From Gammaproteobacteria bacterium (GTDB taxonomy: Bacteria; Pseudomonadota; Gammaproteobacteria; SZUA-229): a stretch of DNA of 8,498 bases. The position numbers and the translations under genes are program-made. Of the stretch, positions 1-7,669 are shown one piece after another. Every line of letters starts with the position of its first letter. Position 1 is the first letter of the stretch. The notes under the pieces are model-generated. The model worked only from the letters and a program-made list of their open reading frames with translations, ran no database searches and was not told the DNA's origin. The stretch is taken from the NCBI GenBank assembly GCA_015484935.1, contig WFUQ01000172.1, positions 1-8,498 of the forward strand, in the 5' to 3' direction.

Positions 1-201
1 CAACGCGCCCGCCCCAAATCCATGACCATTGCTGTCATCGTTGGTGGCTTGCTGCCGATTATGCTGGGTTCAGGAGCAGGACTGGAGGTGATGCGACCGA
101 TTGCACTTCCGCTGATCGGCGGCATGGTGACTGCACCGATGGTCTCTATGCTGATAATCCCCCTGCTCTACTACATCTGGAAAGCAAGAACGCTTCGCTG
201 A
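1..201 (+). CDS. C-terminal end of a CusA/CzcA-family heavy-metal RND efflux pump (partial, 5' end outside window)
   Basis: Frame 1 is open from the first base to TGA at 199-201, giving 66 residues with no start codon needed, so the gene begins outside the window. The piece starts QRARPKSMT and contains [27 protein letters not shown] and a last hydrophobic stretch [11 protein letters not shown]. From memory this closely follows the end of E. coli CusA (GLLPILWGTGAGSEVM, then IGGMITAPLLSLFIIP), covering the last two membrane helices of the inner-membrane pump. The family exports Cu/Ag or Zn/Co/Cd with a periplasmic adaptor and an outer-membrane channel, driven by protons. The metal-selective residues lie upstream and cannot be read, so cusA and czcA cannot be told apart. 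No clear intrinsic terminator follows on the plus strand, and the 295 bp to the next gene hold nothing else that I recognise apart from the minus-strand terminator. Confidence 0.88.
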   Translation, partial: QRARPKSMTIAVIVGGLLPIMLGSGAGLEVMRPIALPLIGGMVTAPMVSMLIIPLLYYIWKARTLR

Positions 202-436
202 TCGCTTGTTACGCACCATTATCGATGGCCACAAACACATTTGAAGTACACTCATCATTGTATTCAACTTGATTACGCTCCTGCTGTGTATATCAAGAGC
301 TGCTTTGTGTGAAGCGATACGGTTGTGTTCGAACACTGGTTCTGCGCCCATTGTCATATTTTACTGACACACTCGAGCAATTAGTATCAATCTGCTAACC
401 AAGCACCCGGTTTGCATATTTCTGTTCATCACCAAC

Positions 437-467
437 AAAAAAGCCGACCCTGTCACCAGGGCCGGCT
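437..467 (-). terminator. Rho-independent terminator of the diheme peroxidase gene
   Basis: Positions 442-452 and 457-467 form an 11-bp stem around a 4-base loop. The only imperfection is at 447/462, which is a G-U wobble when read as minus-strand RNA. On the minus strand the stem is followed directly by six U (positions 442-437), and the hairpin begins 30 bases after the stop codon of the minus-strand gene at 497. On the plus strand no T tract follows the stem, so it should stop only minus-strand transcription and not the converging efflux-pump transcript. Confidence 0.85.
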
Positions 468-496
468 TCGCGTCCAATAAAAACAATGCCGGTTAT

Positions 497-1906
497 CTAG
501 TCAAACATTGGCAATCCACTTGGCACACGTCTTGGCAGATCACTCCGCAAGTCTATGCTGGATGGGTCTGTCAATGCATTGAGAAAATCAATGATGCGGT
601 CAACATCTTCATCATCGTAACCCATTGGAGCCAGCTCATTGTGCGCTGCAATGTAATCGACACGACCAGGATCATTCATCGTTATAAAATCCTGTGCATC
701 GAGGTCTGCACGAGAAATCAGTACAGCCTGTGACTTATCATAGTTATATAACGAGTTAACACTATCTATATGGTGCTCAACAATTGCACGTAATGTATCG
801 TACGCGCCGCTGTGCCCGTACGGTGCAGTTAATGCAACATTCCTGAGTGACGGTGTACGGAATTTAAGCGTGTCATTTGGATCACCGGTCACCTGTTCAC
901 GACCAAAATCCTCATGACCTCCTGTGTTGCCCGGGCTGTTACTGCCACGACCAGCACCAATCTGCGGCATAGCAATTGCGTGAAAACTGCTGTCAGTCTG
1001 GAATGGGCCGCTATGACAACTGGCACAACTGTTACCTTCACCATCCCCCTTGTAGAACAGTTTCATACCTTTTCTGGCATTTTTACTCATCGCTTTCTTG
1101 TCACCACGCAAATATCTGTCGAAGGAACTGTTGTCTGCCCTCCAGTTGACACTTTCGAATGCCGAGATAGCATTGGCGGCATGGGCATAGCTGATATCAG
1201 ATGCATCCATGACATCACCCGGGAAAGCAGCTTTAAACATCTCTACATATTCCGGTATGGCCTGTAAACGCTGTGCCAGTTGCTCCCAGACACCACCTGG
1301 GCCCGCAATATTTCCAACGCTGGTTGCATCAGCAATAGAATTCTCACCGGGCTGACCAGCCATTTCTGTTGCTGAAGTTACCGGGAACATCGCCTGACAT
1401 GCAAGTACATTTTCAAGATTGCCCGGCAGGTCCATCCCTGCAGGTGTCTTACAGCCACTCGGGAAATTTGAATTAACCTCTACCCGACCATCGTGGAACA
1501 AAACAGTGAAAGCATGCGCTCCGAGATTGAACACCGGTGGCGCATTTCTCGGGACACGCTCATGAATTGCATCTGCACCATTGCCCGTACTACGAGCAAC
1601 CCCTAGTCCAACACCTCCTTCTCCGACTGGTAGCGAAAGACCATCACCGGTATCGGTCAGCGTGTGATGGCAAGTACCACAGGAAATATTTTCGTTACCA
1701 CTGAGTATTTTATCGAACATCAAGTTCTTACCCAGTTCCACCTTTTCCTTTGATGATGAACGAAAATCAGCATCACTAACGGGGGCTGGCAGCCACTTTG
1801 AGTGCCTGCGATCATCTTCATGTTTGCTTCCTTTGCTCGCAAACACCACACCGTTCGTTACCATCATTGATGTTATAGATAACACCAGAATACTTTTATA
1901 TTTCAT
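497..1906 (-). CDS. Periplasmic diheme cytochrome c peroxidase / MauG-like protein
   Basis: This 469-residue protein begins with a signal peptide (MKYK, hydrophobic residues 5-22, likely cleavage after VFA at 23). Two c-type heme sites are visible: CGTCH at 76-80 and CASCH at 294-298. The C-terminal signature FRTPSLRNVALTAPYGHSG (349-367) is typical of bacterial diheme peroxidases. Q171 and E181 keep the 10-residue spacing of MauG Gln103/Glu113, so the peroxide-binding pocket looks intact. Two changes stand out. The bridging Trp of the usual WDGR motif is His138 (FHDGR), and the position of the high-potential heme's distal Met or Tyr appears to be His378/379 (VEHHID). The protein is longer than the usual 320-370 residues, partly through an insertion after HDGR. 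Its only non-heme cysteines, C152 and C170, could form a disulfide. It probably reduces H2O2 or oxidises a partner protein in the periplasm. GGGG lies about 10 bases before the ATG as a weak ribosome-binding site. Substrate is unknown; family assignment is firm. Confidence 0.93.
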   Translation of the reverse strand: MKYKSILVLSITSMMVTNGVVFASKGSKHEDDRRHSKWLPAPVSDADFRSSSKEKVELGKNLMFDKILSGNENISCGTCHHTLTDTGDGLSLPVGEGGVGLGVARSTGNGADAIHERVPRNAPPVFNLGAHAFTVLFHDGRVEVNSNFPSGCKTPAGMDLPGNLENVLACQAMFPVTSATEMAGQPGENSIADATSVGNIAGPGGVWEQLAQRLQAIPEYVEMFKAAFPGDVMDASDISYAHAANAISAFESVNWRADNSSFDRYLRGDKKAMSKNARKGMKLFYKGDGEGNSCASCHSGPFQTDSSFHAIAMPQIGAGRGSNSPGNTGGHEDFGREQVTGDPNDTLKFRTPSLRNVALTAPYGHSGAYDTLRAIVEHHIDSVNSLYNYDKSQAVLISRADLDAQDFITMNDPGRVDYIAAHNELAPMGYDDEDVDRIIDFLNALTDPSSIDLRSDLPRRVPSGLPMFD

Positions 1907-1940
1907 TTATCCAACCCCTGTATGACTGCACCACGAGATG

Positions 1941-1959
1941 CATTTTGATTATCATCGCC
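1941..1959 (-). promoter_or_regulatory. Weak Fur-box-like sequence in the peroxidase leader
   Basis: Read on the minus strand, this 19-mer matches the classical Fur consensus (GATAATGATAATCATTATC) at 13 of 19 positions, including an unbroken run TGATAATCA. It lies in the transcribed leader about 40-55 bases after the predicted start. Iron control would suit a heme protein, but a 13/19 match in AT-rich DNA can occur by chance, so this is only a candidate. Confidence 0.18.
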
Positions 1960-1981
1960 CAGCGACAAACCAGGACCACTC

Positions 1982-2001
1982 AACCTTACTTAAGTAAGGT
2001 T
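1982..2001. promoter_or_regulatory. Perfect 20-bp palindrome, probable operator over the peroxidase transcription start
   Basis: AACCTTACTTAAGTAAGGTT is identical to its own reverse complement over all 20 bases. It abuts the -10 region of the minus-strand promoter, so it would cover roughly -8 to +13 of the transcript, where a bound homodimeric repressor would block polymerase. The ACCTT/AAGGT half-sites recall MerR-family metal-sensor dyads such as CueR. However, those lie between -35 and -10 and have wider spacing, so that assignment does not fit. No regulator gene is present in the window, and the cognate protein is not known. Confidence 0.6.
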
Positions 2002-2035
2002 CTTATAGCATACATATAAGGGTATTCCCTGTCAA
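2002..2035 (-). promoter_or_regulatory. Sigma-70-type promoter of the diheme peroxidase gene
   Basis: On the minus strand a perfect TTGACA (2030-2035) is followed after 17 bp by TATGCT (2007-2012, 4 of 6). An overlapping extended -10, TGC-TATAAG (2002-2010), matches 5 of 6 and may be used instead. The spacer carries a small inverted repeat, AGGG-TATT-CCCT (2019-2030). Transcription should start near 1995-2000, giving a leader of about 90 bases before the ATG at 1906. Confidence 0.65.
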
Positions 2036-2846
2036 TGAAATAGTTATCCTGATAAAACAATCACTTACCTAACCACAGGGCACGTAGAACAAGTAACAAA
2101 TAGAAATGGAGTCCAGCGTTTTTCTGGAAAGCGGACGTTTTATCTCAGGTTTTTACTGACATCCCCGCTTCATTCAAATGCCTTCATTTATTATTTGTCG
2201 CCATCAAACCCAATCACGTATGCATCGCAGTCATACATCAGCAACACCGATTTTGTCACCTGCACCAAGCATTGGTCTCAATGTCTCAAACCGTGTTTCG
2301 GAATTTTCTCGCAACCAAAGCACGACTCGAATAAGCTCATCAGCACAATACATTACTGTTGCACACTCACTGAATAAGATAATGTATAAAACCTGCTGTT
2401 CTATCATAATTTTACTGATACCGGTTATTAGCATCGCATACAAATTTATTGCTCAGGGGAACATTATCGTAGCAGACGATGGCTGGGTCACCATATAGTT
2501 GAACAGTGATGAAAGGAATCTGATGCTATCTGAAATGCGAGTGTTTTTACAGAGTATCTCACACTGATAGCATGCACTGCACGCAGTGTCCGGGCACGAT
2601 GCACAGGTGGCTGTTACCGGTTCACTTATCGGCAAGTTTCCTCTGACTTTTAAAAAATCGGGCTTTGATACGCATGCATAAATTTGATGAATTAGCACTA
2701 GATACAGAACAGTTAGGTGATCGTGAGCATACACTTTCACAGTTAGATACACTGTTGAAAACTGTGTCTCCTGCCATTCAGCATACAGATTTGAGCTGGC
2801 TACAACTGCAAGATGATCGCTGCATCTGCGGTGAACAGCTTTATCT
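2036..2846. other. Long AT-richer intergenic region without a convincing gene
   Basis: About 810 bp lie between the peroxidase promoter and the end of pgi. Base composition is visibly AT-richer than in pgi or ppc; for example 2341-2400 has 21 G/C in 60. Candidate frames are weak. A 38-codon plus-strand frame at 2382-2498 (MYKTCC...) has one hydrophobic segment. A frame with a good AAAGGA site (2512-2517) begins at 2523 but meets tandem stops TGA TAG after 14 codons, then stays open to 2681. A 99-codon minus-strand frame (2453-2752) has a cysteine cluster (CASC, CSAC, YQC) but overlaps these and has no clear start signal. A short stem, TCCAG/CTGGA (2112-2128), lacks a T tract. The stretch may be a decayed gene or old insertion. 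I recognise no transposase, tRNA or riboswitch. Confidence 0.5.
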
Positions 2847-2850
2847 CTAA
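2674..2850 (+). CDS. Possible small protein of 58 residues, convergent with pgi
   Basis: ATG at 2674 opens 58 codons ([20 protein letters not shown]...), ending in TAA at 2848-2850; an in-frame TTG at 2665 would add three residues. The translation is acidic and probably helical, with a C-terminal CIC pair and no membrane segment, and it reads more like protein than the other frames nearby. There is no clear Shine-Dalgarno sequence: GGGC ends 11 bases before the ATG. Its stop overlaps the pgi stop codon by two bases on the opposite strand. I recognise no family. It could be a genuine small gene, the tail of a decayed one, or chance. Confidence 0.28.
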   Translation: MHKFDELALDTEQLGDREHTLSQLDTLLKTVSPAIQHTDLSWLQLQDDRCICGEQLYL

Positions 2851-4496
2851 TCCGTAAACTTCAACTTCATACAATAGTTGATCAGTTCATTGGTCGAGAC
2901 ATCATACGCGTCCACGTGTTCGCGGGTTTTGAGTTCGTGCATGATGTCATCTGCCAGCACTTTGCCGTATTCGACACCCCACTGATCGAACGAATTGATA
3001 TTCCATATCACACCTTGTACGAACACTTTATGTTCGTACATCGCCAGTAATGAACCCATGGTTCTCGGATTCAGTTTTTCGAACAGGATGGAATTGGTCG
3101 GTTTGTTACCTTCGAATATCTTGTGTGGCAATACTTCTTTTATCTGTTCATCGTCCATGCCGTCGGCTTTGAGTTCTGCGGTCGCTTCTTCAGCCGTCTT
3201 GCCCATCATCAGGGCGCGGGTCTGGGCAAAGAAGTTGGATAACAACACACAATGTTGATTGCCTAACGGGTTCTTGGATTTCGCCGGGATCAGAAAATCA
3301 GCCGGTACCGGTTTGGTACCCTGATGCATCAACTGGAAGAACGCATGCTGACAGTTACTGCCGGTCTCACCCCAGATGATCGGACCGGTCAGGTAATCGA
3401 CACGCTCACCGTTACGGTTGATGGTCTTGCCGTTACTCTCCATATCCAGCTGTTGCAGATGTGCAGGCAGCCTTCGCAGGTACTGGTTGTACGCCATGAT
3501 GGCATGGCTCTGTGCATCGAAGAAGTTGTTATACCAGATGCCGAGTAAGGCCAGGATGACCGGGATGTTTTTTTCCAGCGGCGTATTCCTGAAATGCAGA
3601 TCCATCTCATGCGCGCCTTCCAGCATCTCTTCGAAACGATCCATGCCGAGATACAGCACGATAGGCAACCCTATCGCCGACCATAAGGAGTAACGTCCAC
3701 CGACCCAGTCCCAGAACTCGAACATGTTTTCCGGCAGGATACCGAAATCGGCCGCCACCTGCTGGTTGGTGGTCACTGCGACAAAATGTTTCGCCACGGC
3801 TTTTTTGTTGCCGGTCTCTCGTATGAACCAGTCACGCGCACTGTGCGCATTCATCATCGTTTCCTGCGTGGTGAACGACTTGGAGGAGATGATGAACAGA
3901 CAGGACTCGGGTTTCACCCCTTTCAGGATCTCGGTGAGATGGGTCGGATCGACATTGGATACAAAGTGTACTTCCATGCCGCGCTGGGCATACGGCTTCA
4001 TCGCATCACACACCACATGCGGCCCCAGATCAGAACCACCGATACCGATATTCACCACATCGGTGATCAGATGACCGCTGTAACCGCGATAATGCCCGCC
4101 ACGTACCCGCTCGGAAAAATAGCGTATCTGTTCCAGCACCCGGTTCACTTTCGGCATCACATTTTCGCCATCGACCATCACCGGGGTATTGCTGCGATTA
4201 CGCAGTGCGGTGTGCAGTGCCGGACGGAACTCGGAGATATTGATCGGCTCGCCGTCGAACATCTGGTCGCGCCAGTGCTCGACATCGGCATCTTTGGCCA
4301 GCTTCAGCAGCAAATCGAATGTTTCATCGGTGATGCGATTTTTGGAGAAATCCAGCAGGATATCGCCCATACGGGTACTGAATTTACTGAAACGCTGCGC
4401 ATCCTGCTCGAACAGGTCGCGCATATGCAGGTCTTTCAACTCGGCAAAGTGTGCCTGTAACTCGCGCCAGGCCGGGGATTCAGTCAGATCGGACAT
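2847..4496 (-). CDS. pgi: Glucose-6-phosphate isomerase
   Basis: Cytosolic enzyme that interconverts glucose 6-phosphate and fructose 6-phosphate in glycolysis and gluconeogenesis. It has 549 residues, the same length as E. coli Pgi. Visible features in order are GIGGSDLG (151-158), the phosphate-binding SSKSFTTQE (204-212), the first family signature [14 protein letters not shown] (263-276), catalytic Glu353 in MESNGK, catalytic His384 in [10 protein letters not shown], and the second signature with [10 protein letters not shown] ending at Lys512. These sit two positions before the E. coli residues Glu355, His386 and Lys514, so the enzyme should be active. The start [17 protein letters not shown] aligns well with the E. 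coli N-terminus. Its ribosome-binding site is poor, as the nearest purine-rich AGAAGAA lies some 15-20 bases upstream. It is transcribed away from ppc; no clear promoter or intrinsic terminator was found. Confidence 0.98.
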   Translation of the reverse strand: MSDLTESPAWRELQAHFAELKDLHMRDLFEQDAQRFSKFSTRMGDILLDFSKNRITDETFDLLLKLAKDADVEHWRDQMFDGEPINISEFRPALHTALRNRSNTPVMVDGENVMPKVNRVLEQIRYFSERVRGGHYRGYSGHLITDVVNIGIGGSDLGPHVVCDAMKPYAQRGMEVHFVSNVDPTHLTEILKGVKPESCLFIISSKSFTTQETMMNAHSARDWFIRETGNKKAVAKHFVAVTTNQQVAADFGILPENMFEFWDWVGGRYSLWSAIGLPIVLYLGMDRFEEMLEGAHEMDLHFRNTPLEKNIPVILALLGIWYNNFFDAQSHAIMAYNQYLRRLPAHLQQLDMESNGKTINRNGERVDYLTGPIIWGETGSNCQHAFFQLMHQGTKPVPADFLIPAKSKNPLGNQHCVLLSNFFAQTRALMMGKTAEEATAELKADGMDDEQIKEVLPHKIFEGNKPTNSILFEKLNPRTMGSLLAMYEHKVFVQGVIWNINSFDQWGVEYGKVLADDIMHELKTREHVDAYDVSTNELINYCMKLKFTD

Positions 4497-4623
4497 AATG
4501 GATCGATTTTATTCTTCTAAACAGAAAGCCTAGCTGATTATTCGGATTTGACCAGCGTATCGACCCGGACAAGCCCGTTCCGACCCCATCGTCGGTCAGG
4601 GTGCCGAAAAACGCCCTATGGGC

Positions 4624-4629
4624 TATAAT
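4624..4629 (+). promoter_or_regulatory. -10 element of the ppc promoter
   Basis: A perfect TATAAT in the context GGGCTATAATGACGCG lies 29 bases before the ppc ATG. The hexamer at 17-bp spacing upstream (GTGCCG, 4601-4606) is a poor -35, so an activator or other contacts may help. Transcription would start near 4636 with a leader of about 23 bases. The 162-bp gap is shared with the divergent pgi. Confidence 0.6.
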
Positions 4630-4658
4630 GACGCGCTTTTTCCAACCCGTAGAGTTGT

Positions 4659-7523
4659 ATGGTCCCGTCCAGCCAAGAATCCAGAACCGCAAGCGGCACG
4701 TCTGCCGGTTTACCCATCTCCGTCAGTGATGACAAGAAGCTACGCTCACGCGTCAAGTTGTTCGGCCAATTGCTCGGCAATGTGCTGCTGCACAACGCCG
4801 GAGCGGAAGTATACGACGCAGTCGAGAAATTGAGAACCGGATTCATCAGCCTGCACAAAAAAGAGAACCCGGCCAAACGTGCCCGCCTGATGGCATTCAT
4901 CGAAAGTCTGGATGCCGCCACCCTCACTCAGGTGATACGTGGTTTCAGCACCTACTTCAGTCTGGTCAATACCGCAGAGGAGGCCTCGCAGCTACAGCAA
5001 CGCAGGAAGAGTATGCGCAAACTGGGCAAGGAAGGACTGTGGCGTGGTTCGTTCGATTCCGCCCTGACCGAACTGGCCGAGCTGGACCTGAGTGCGGCGC
5101 AGTTACAGACACTGTTGAACAAACTGGCCTATATTCCGGTGATCACCGCGCATCCCACCGAAGCCAAACGCCGTAGCATCATGCACGCACTGCGTCGCAT
5201 CTTTCTGACCAACGAGAAACTCAACGACTCGCGCTTGTACAAAGACGAAAAACAGGCCCTGATCGACGAACTGGAAACCCAGATACAGATATTGTGGCGC
5301 ACCGACGAAGTACGCGATACCAAACCGCAGGTACGCGACGAGATCAAGAACGGGCTGTACTATTTCAAACAGAGCCTGTTTCAGGCCGTGCCGGTGATCT
5401 ATTCCAATCTGGAAAAACGTATCGCCGATCATTATCCCGGTAAAACCATCACCGTACCCAGCTTCCTGCACTTCGGTTCATGGATAGGCGGCGACCGCGA
5501 TGGCAACCCCAACGTCAAACCGGAAACCACCAAACTCGCTCTGCGACTGCAATCACAGGTCGTGCTGGAAGAATATGTGCGTCGTCTCACCGACATCTTC
5601 ACCCAACTGACCCACTCCGACCAGCTGTGCACACCCAGCAAAGCGTTCATGGACAGCCTGCGCGAAGACGAGAACATGCGCTTCGACGTGTTCACCACCA
5701 AACCGACGGTATACAACTCTGCACCCTATCGTCGCAAGGTCGCGTTCATGCGCCATCGTCTGCAACAGAATCTGGACCGAACCCGCGCCCTGATACGCGG
5801 TGACGAGATAGACCCTGATCGCTACAGATATACCTATGATTGCGAAACCGGTTTCCTGCGCGACCTGCACCTGTTGAGCGATTCACTACGCAGCCACAAC
5901 GACCACGCGGTTGCCGACCTGGTACTGAAAGACCTGATCAGACTGGTCGAGTCATTCGGCTTCTATCTCATGCATCTGGATATCCGTCAGGAATCGACAC
6001 GCCACAGCGATGCTGTCGCCGAGATATTGCAACAGGTCAAAGGCGCACCGGATTACCACAAGCTGAACGATGCCGAACGCCTGCAACTGTTATCGAAACT
6101 TATCGATAAACCAGACCCGGATTTCAGACTGGACTTCGACAGACTCAGCGAACCGCATCAGGAAACCATGCAGGTGTTCGAGACCATGGCGAGCATGTAC
6201 CATGAGATCAGCCCGCGCGCATTCGGTGAATACGCCATCTCCATGACCCATCAGGCGAGCCACATCATGGAAGTCATGTGGCTGGCGACACTGGTCGGAC
6301 TGGCTGGCAGAAAAGACGACGGCTGGTTCTGCAACATCCGCATCTCGCCGCTATTCGAAACCATCGAAGATCTCAATCATATCGAGGTCGTGCTGTCGGC
6401 CTTATTCGATGACGACATCTACCGCGCTCTGCTCGAAGCTTCCGGCAACCAACAGGAAGTCATGCTGGGCTATTCCGACTCCTGCAAAGACGGCGGCATA
6501 CTCGCTTCTTCATGGCAGTTATTCGAAGCCCAGCAACAGGTCATCGACCTCGCCGACAAATGCGGCGTGGACTGCCGACTGTTCCACGGTCGTGGTGGCA
6601 CCATCGGTCGAGGTGGCGGCCCTACCCACGAATCCATCCTGGCACAGCCCGAAGGCACCGTGCACGGTCAGATCAAATTCACCGAACAGGGTGAAGTACT
6701 GTCGAACAAATACAGTAACCCGGAAACCGCCGTCTATGAATTGACCCTCGGTGTCACCGGCCTGATGCTGGCGAGCCGCTATCAGGTATTGCCGGGCGAG
6801 CGCACCACCACACCGGAACGCATGCAGATCATGCGCGAGATCATGGCGTACGGTGAGAGCAGCTATCGAGACCTGACCGAAAACACCGAAGGTTTTCTCG
6901 ATTACTTCTACGAAGCCACACCCATCAGCGAGATCGGTCTGATGAACATCGGCTCACGCCCCTCACACCGTAAAACCGGCGACCGCTCCAAATCATCGGT
7001 ACGTGCCATCGGCTGGGTATTCGGCTGGGCGCAGGCAAGACACACCCTGCCCGCATGGTATGGCATCGGTAGCGCATTAGAACAATGGGTAGATGGCAAA
7101 CAGGAAAGACTCGAGACCCTGCAACACCTTTATAACGAGTGGCCGTACTTCCGCGCACTGCTGAGCAACACCGAGATGGCACTCTATAAAGCCGACATCA
7201 TCACCGCAAAGGAATATGCCGAGCTATGCCTGTCTGCCGATACCCGCGACCGCGTATTCGCCAAAGTAAAAAGCGAGCACGACAAAACCAAAGACATGAC
7301 ACTGAAGATCGCCGAGATGAACACCCTGCTCGACGACATACCACCACTGGCATTATCACTCATGCGTCGCGACCCGTATCTGGACCCGCTCAATCATATC
7401 CAGATTATGTTACTCAAGCGCTATCGCGACGAATCACTCAGCGAAGAAGAAAGAGACGTGTGGCTTGATCCTTTACTGCGCAGCATCAACGCCATCGCAG
7501 CAGGTATGCGCAATACCGGGTGA
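4659..7523 (+). CDS. ppc: Phosphoenolpyruvate carboxylase
   Basis: Cytosolic enzyme that joins bicarbonate to phosphoenolpyruvate to form oxaloacetate, refilling the citric acid cycle. The protein has 954 residues against 883 in E. coli. Signatures are ITAHPTEAKRRS with catalytic His165 (E. coli His138), VMLGYSDSCKDGG (601-613), and the glycine-rich loop FHGRGGTIGRGGGP (642-655) with catalytic Arg645, equivalent to Arg587. The C-terminus MRNTG carries the conserved Asn that helps bind aspartate or malate, so feedback inhibition is likely. The first 24 or so residues (MVPSSQESRT...) precede the usual family start. There is no ATG, GTG or TTG between Met1 and the TTG of Leu34, so this start is favoured despite a weak site (GTAGAG, 4 bases from the ATG). 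It is monocistronic here: the next gene is on the other strand, and no clear intrinsic terminator was found in 7524-7669. Confidence 0.98.
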   Translation: MVPSSQESRTASGTSAGLPISVSDDKKLRSRVKLFGQLLGNVLLHNAGAEVYDAVEKLRTGFISLHKKENPAKRARLMAFIESLDAATLTQVIRGFSTYFSLVNTAEEASQLQQRRKSMRKLGKEGLWRGSFDSALTELAELDLSAAQLQTLLNKLAYIPVITAHPTEAKRRSIMHALRRIFLTNEKLNDSRLYKDEKQALIDELETQIQILWRTDEVRDTKPQVRDEIKNGLYYFKQSLFQAVPVIYSNLEKRIADHYPGKTITVPSFLHFGSWIGGDRDGNPNVKPETTKLALRLQSQVVLEEYVRRLTDIFTQLTHSDQLCTPSKAFMDSLREDENMRFDVFTTKPTVYNSAPYRRKVAFMRHRLQQNLDRTRALIRGDEIDPDRYRYTYDCETGFLRDLHLLSDSLRSHNDHAVADLVLKDLIRLVESFGFYLMHLDIRQESTRHSDAVAEILQQVKGAPDYHKLNDAERLQLLSKLIDKPDPDFRLDFDRLSEPHQETMQVFETMASMYHEISPRAFGEYAISMTHQASHIMEVMWLATLVGLAGRKDDGWFCNIRISPLFETIEDLNHIEVVLSALFDDDIYRALLEASGNQQEVMLGYSDSCKDGGILASSWQLFEAQQQVIDLADKCGVDCRLFHGRGGTIGRGGGPTHESILAQPEGTVHGQIKFTEQGEVLSNKYSNPETAVYELTLGVTGLMLASRYQVLPGERTTTPERMQIMREIMAYGESSYRDLTENTEGFLDYFYEATPISEIGLMNIGSRPSHRKTGDRSKSSVRAIGWVFGWAQARHTLPAWYGIGSALEQWVDGKQERLETLQHLYNEWPYFRALLSNTEMALYKADIITAKEYAELCLSADTRDRVFAKVKSEHDKTKDMTLKIAEMNTLLDDIPPLALSLMRRDPYLDPLNHIQIMLLKRYRDESLSEEERDVWLDPLLRSINAIAAGMRNTG

Positions 7524-7571
7524 TTGGTTTCTCACAGATACGCAAGTCGTCAACAAACCGTCAGGGGGGGT

Positions 7572-7589
7572 ACTGTCGGAACTGTCAGA
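7572..7589. repeat. Two tandem copies of a 9-bp unit after ppc
   Basis: ACTGTCGGA (7572-7580) is followed at once by ACTGTCAGA (7581-7589), one mismatch apart, just after a run of seven G (7564-7570). It lies between ppc and the recombinase remnant. It has no recognised role and may be a trace of the rearrangement there. Confidence 0.35.
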
Positions 7590-7669
7590 AAAAGCTGGCA
7601 CCTGATGGACTTCTCACACCGCGACCTCCCCTGTTCACTTTATCGTCACGCACAACCATTCGCCCATAA

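Noticed and set aside
70..357. 95-codon minus-strand frame across the end of the efflux-pump gene
   Set aside because: Its C-terminal half is the complement of the clear RND pump C-terminus. It has no ribosome-binding site and no protein-like features.
359..369. TTTTACTGACA also found at 2151-2161, suggesting flanking direct repeats around the peroxidase region
   Set aside because: Only 11 bases match and the flanks differ, so with this AT content it is probably chance and not an element boundary.
1982..2001. CueR/MerR-type metal box at the peroxidase promoter
   Set aside because: The half-sites look similar, but the dyad lies downstream of the -10 instead of between -35 and -10, and the spacing is shorter than in known MerR-family operators.
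2453..2752. Cysteine-rich 99-codon minus-strand frame (CASC, CSAC)
   Set aside because: The cysteines come from a GCA/TGC-rich patch. There is no Shine-Dalgarno sequence, no family match, and it overlaps equally plausible frames on the other strand.
3786..4460. Long (224-codon) plus-strand reading frame opposite pgi
   Set aside because: It lies wholly antisense to pgi, which carries every catalytic residue of its family. The translation has no recognisable domain and other shadow frames overlap it.
7524..7669. Intrinsic terminator for ppc or attC/attI site after the recombinase fragment
   Set aside because: I found no GC-rich stem followed by a T tract in either direction, and no paired GTTRRRY/RYYYAAC core sites.
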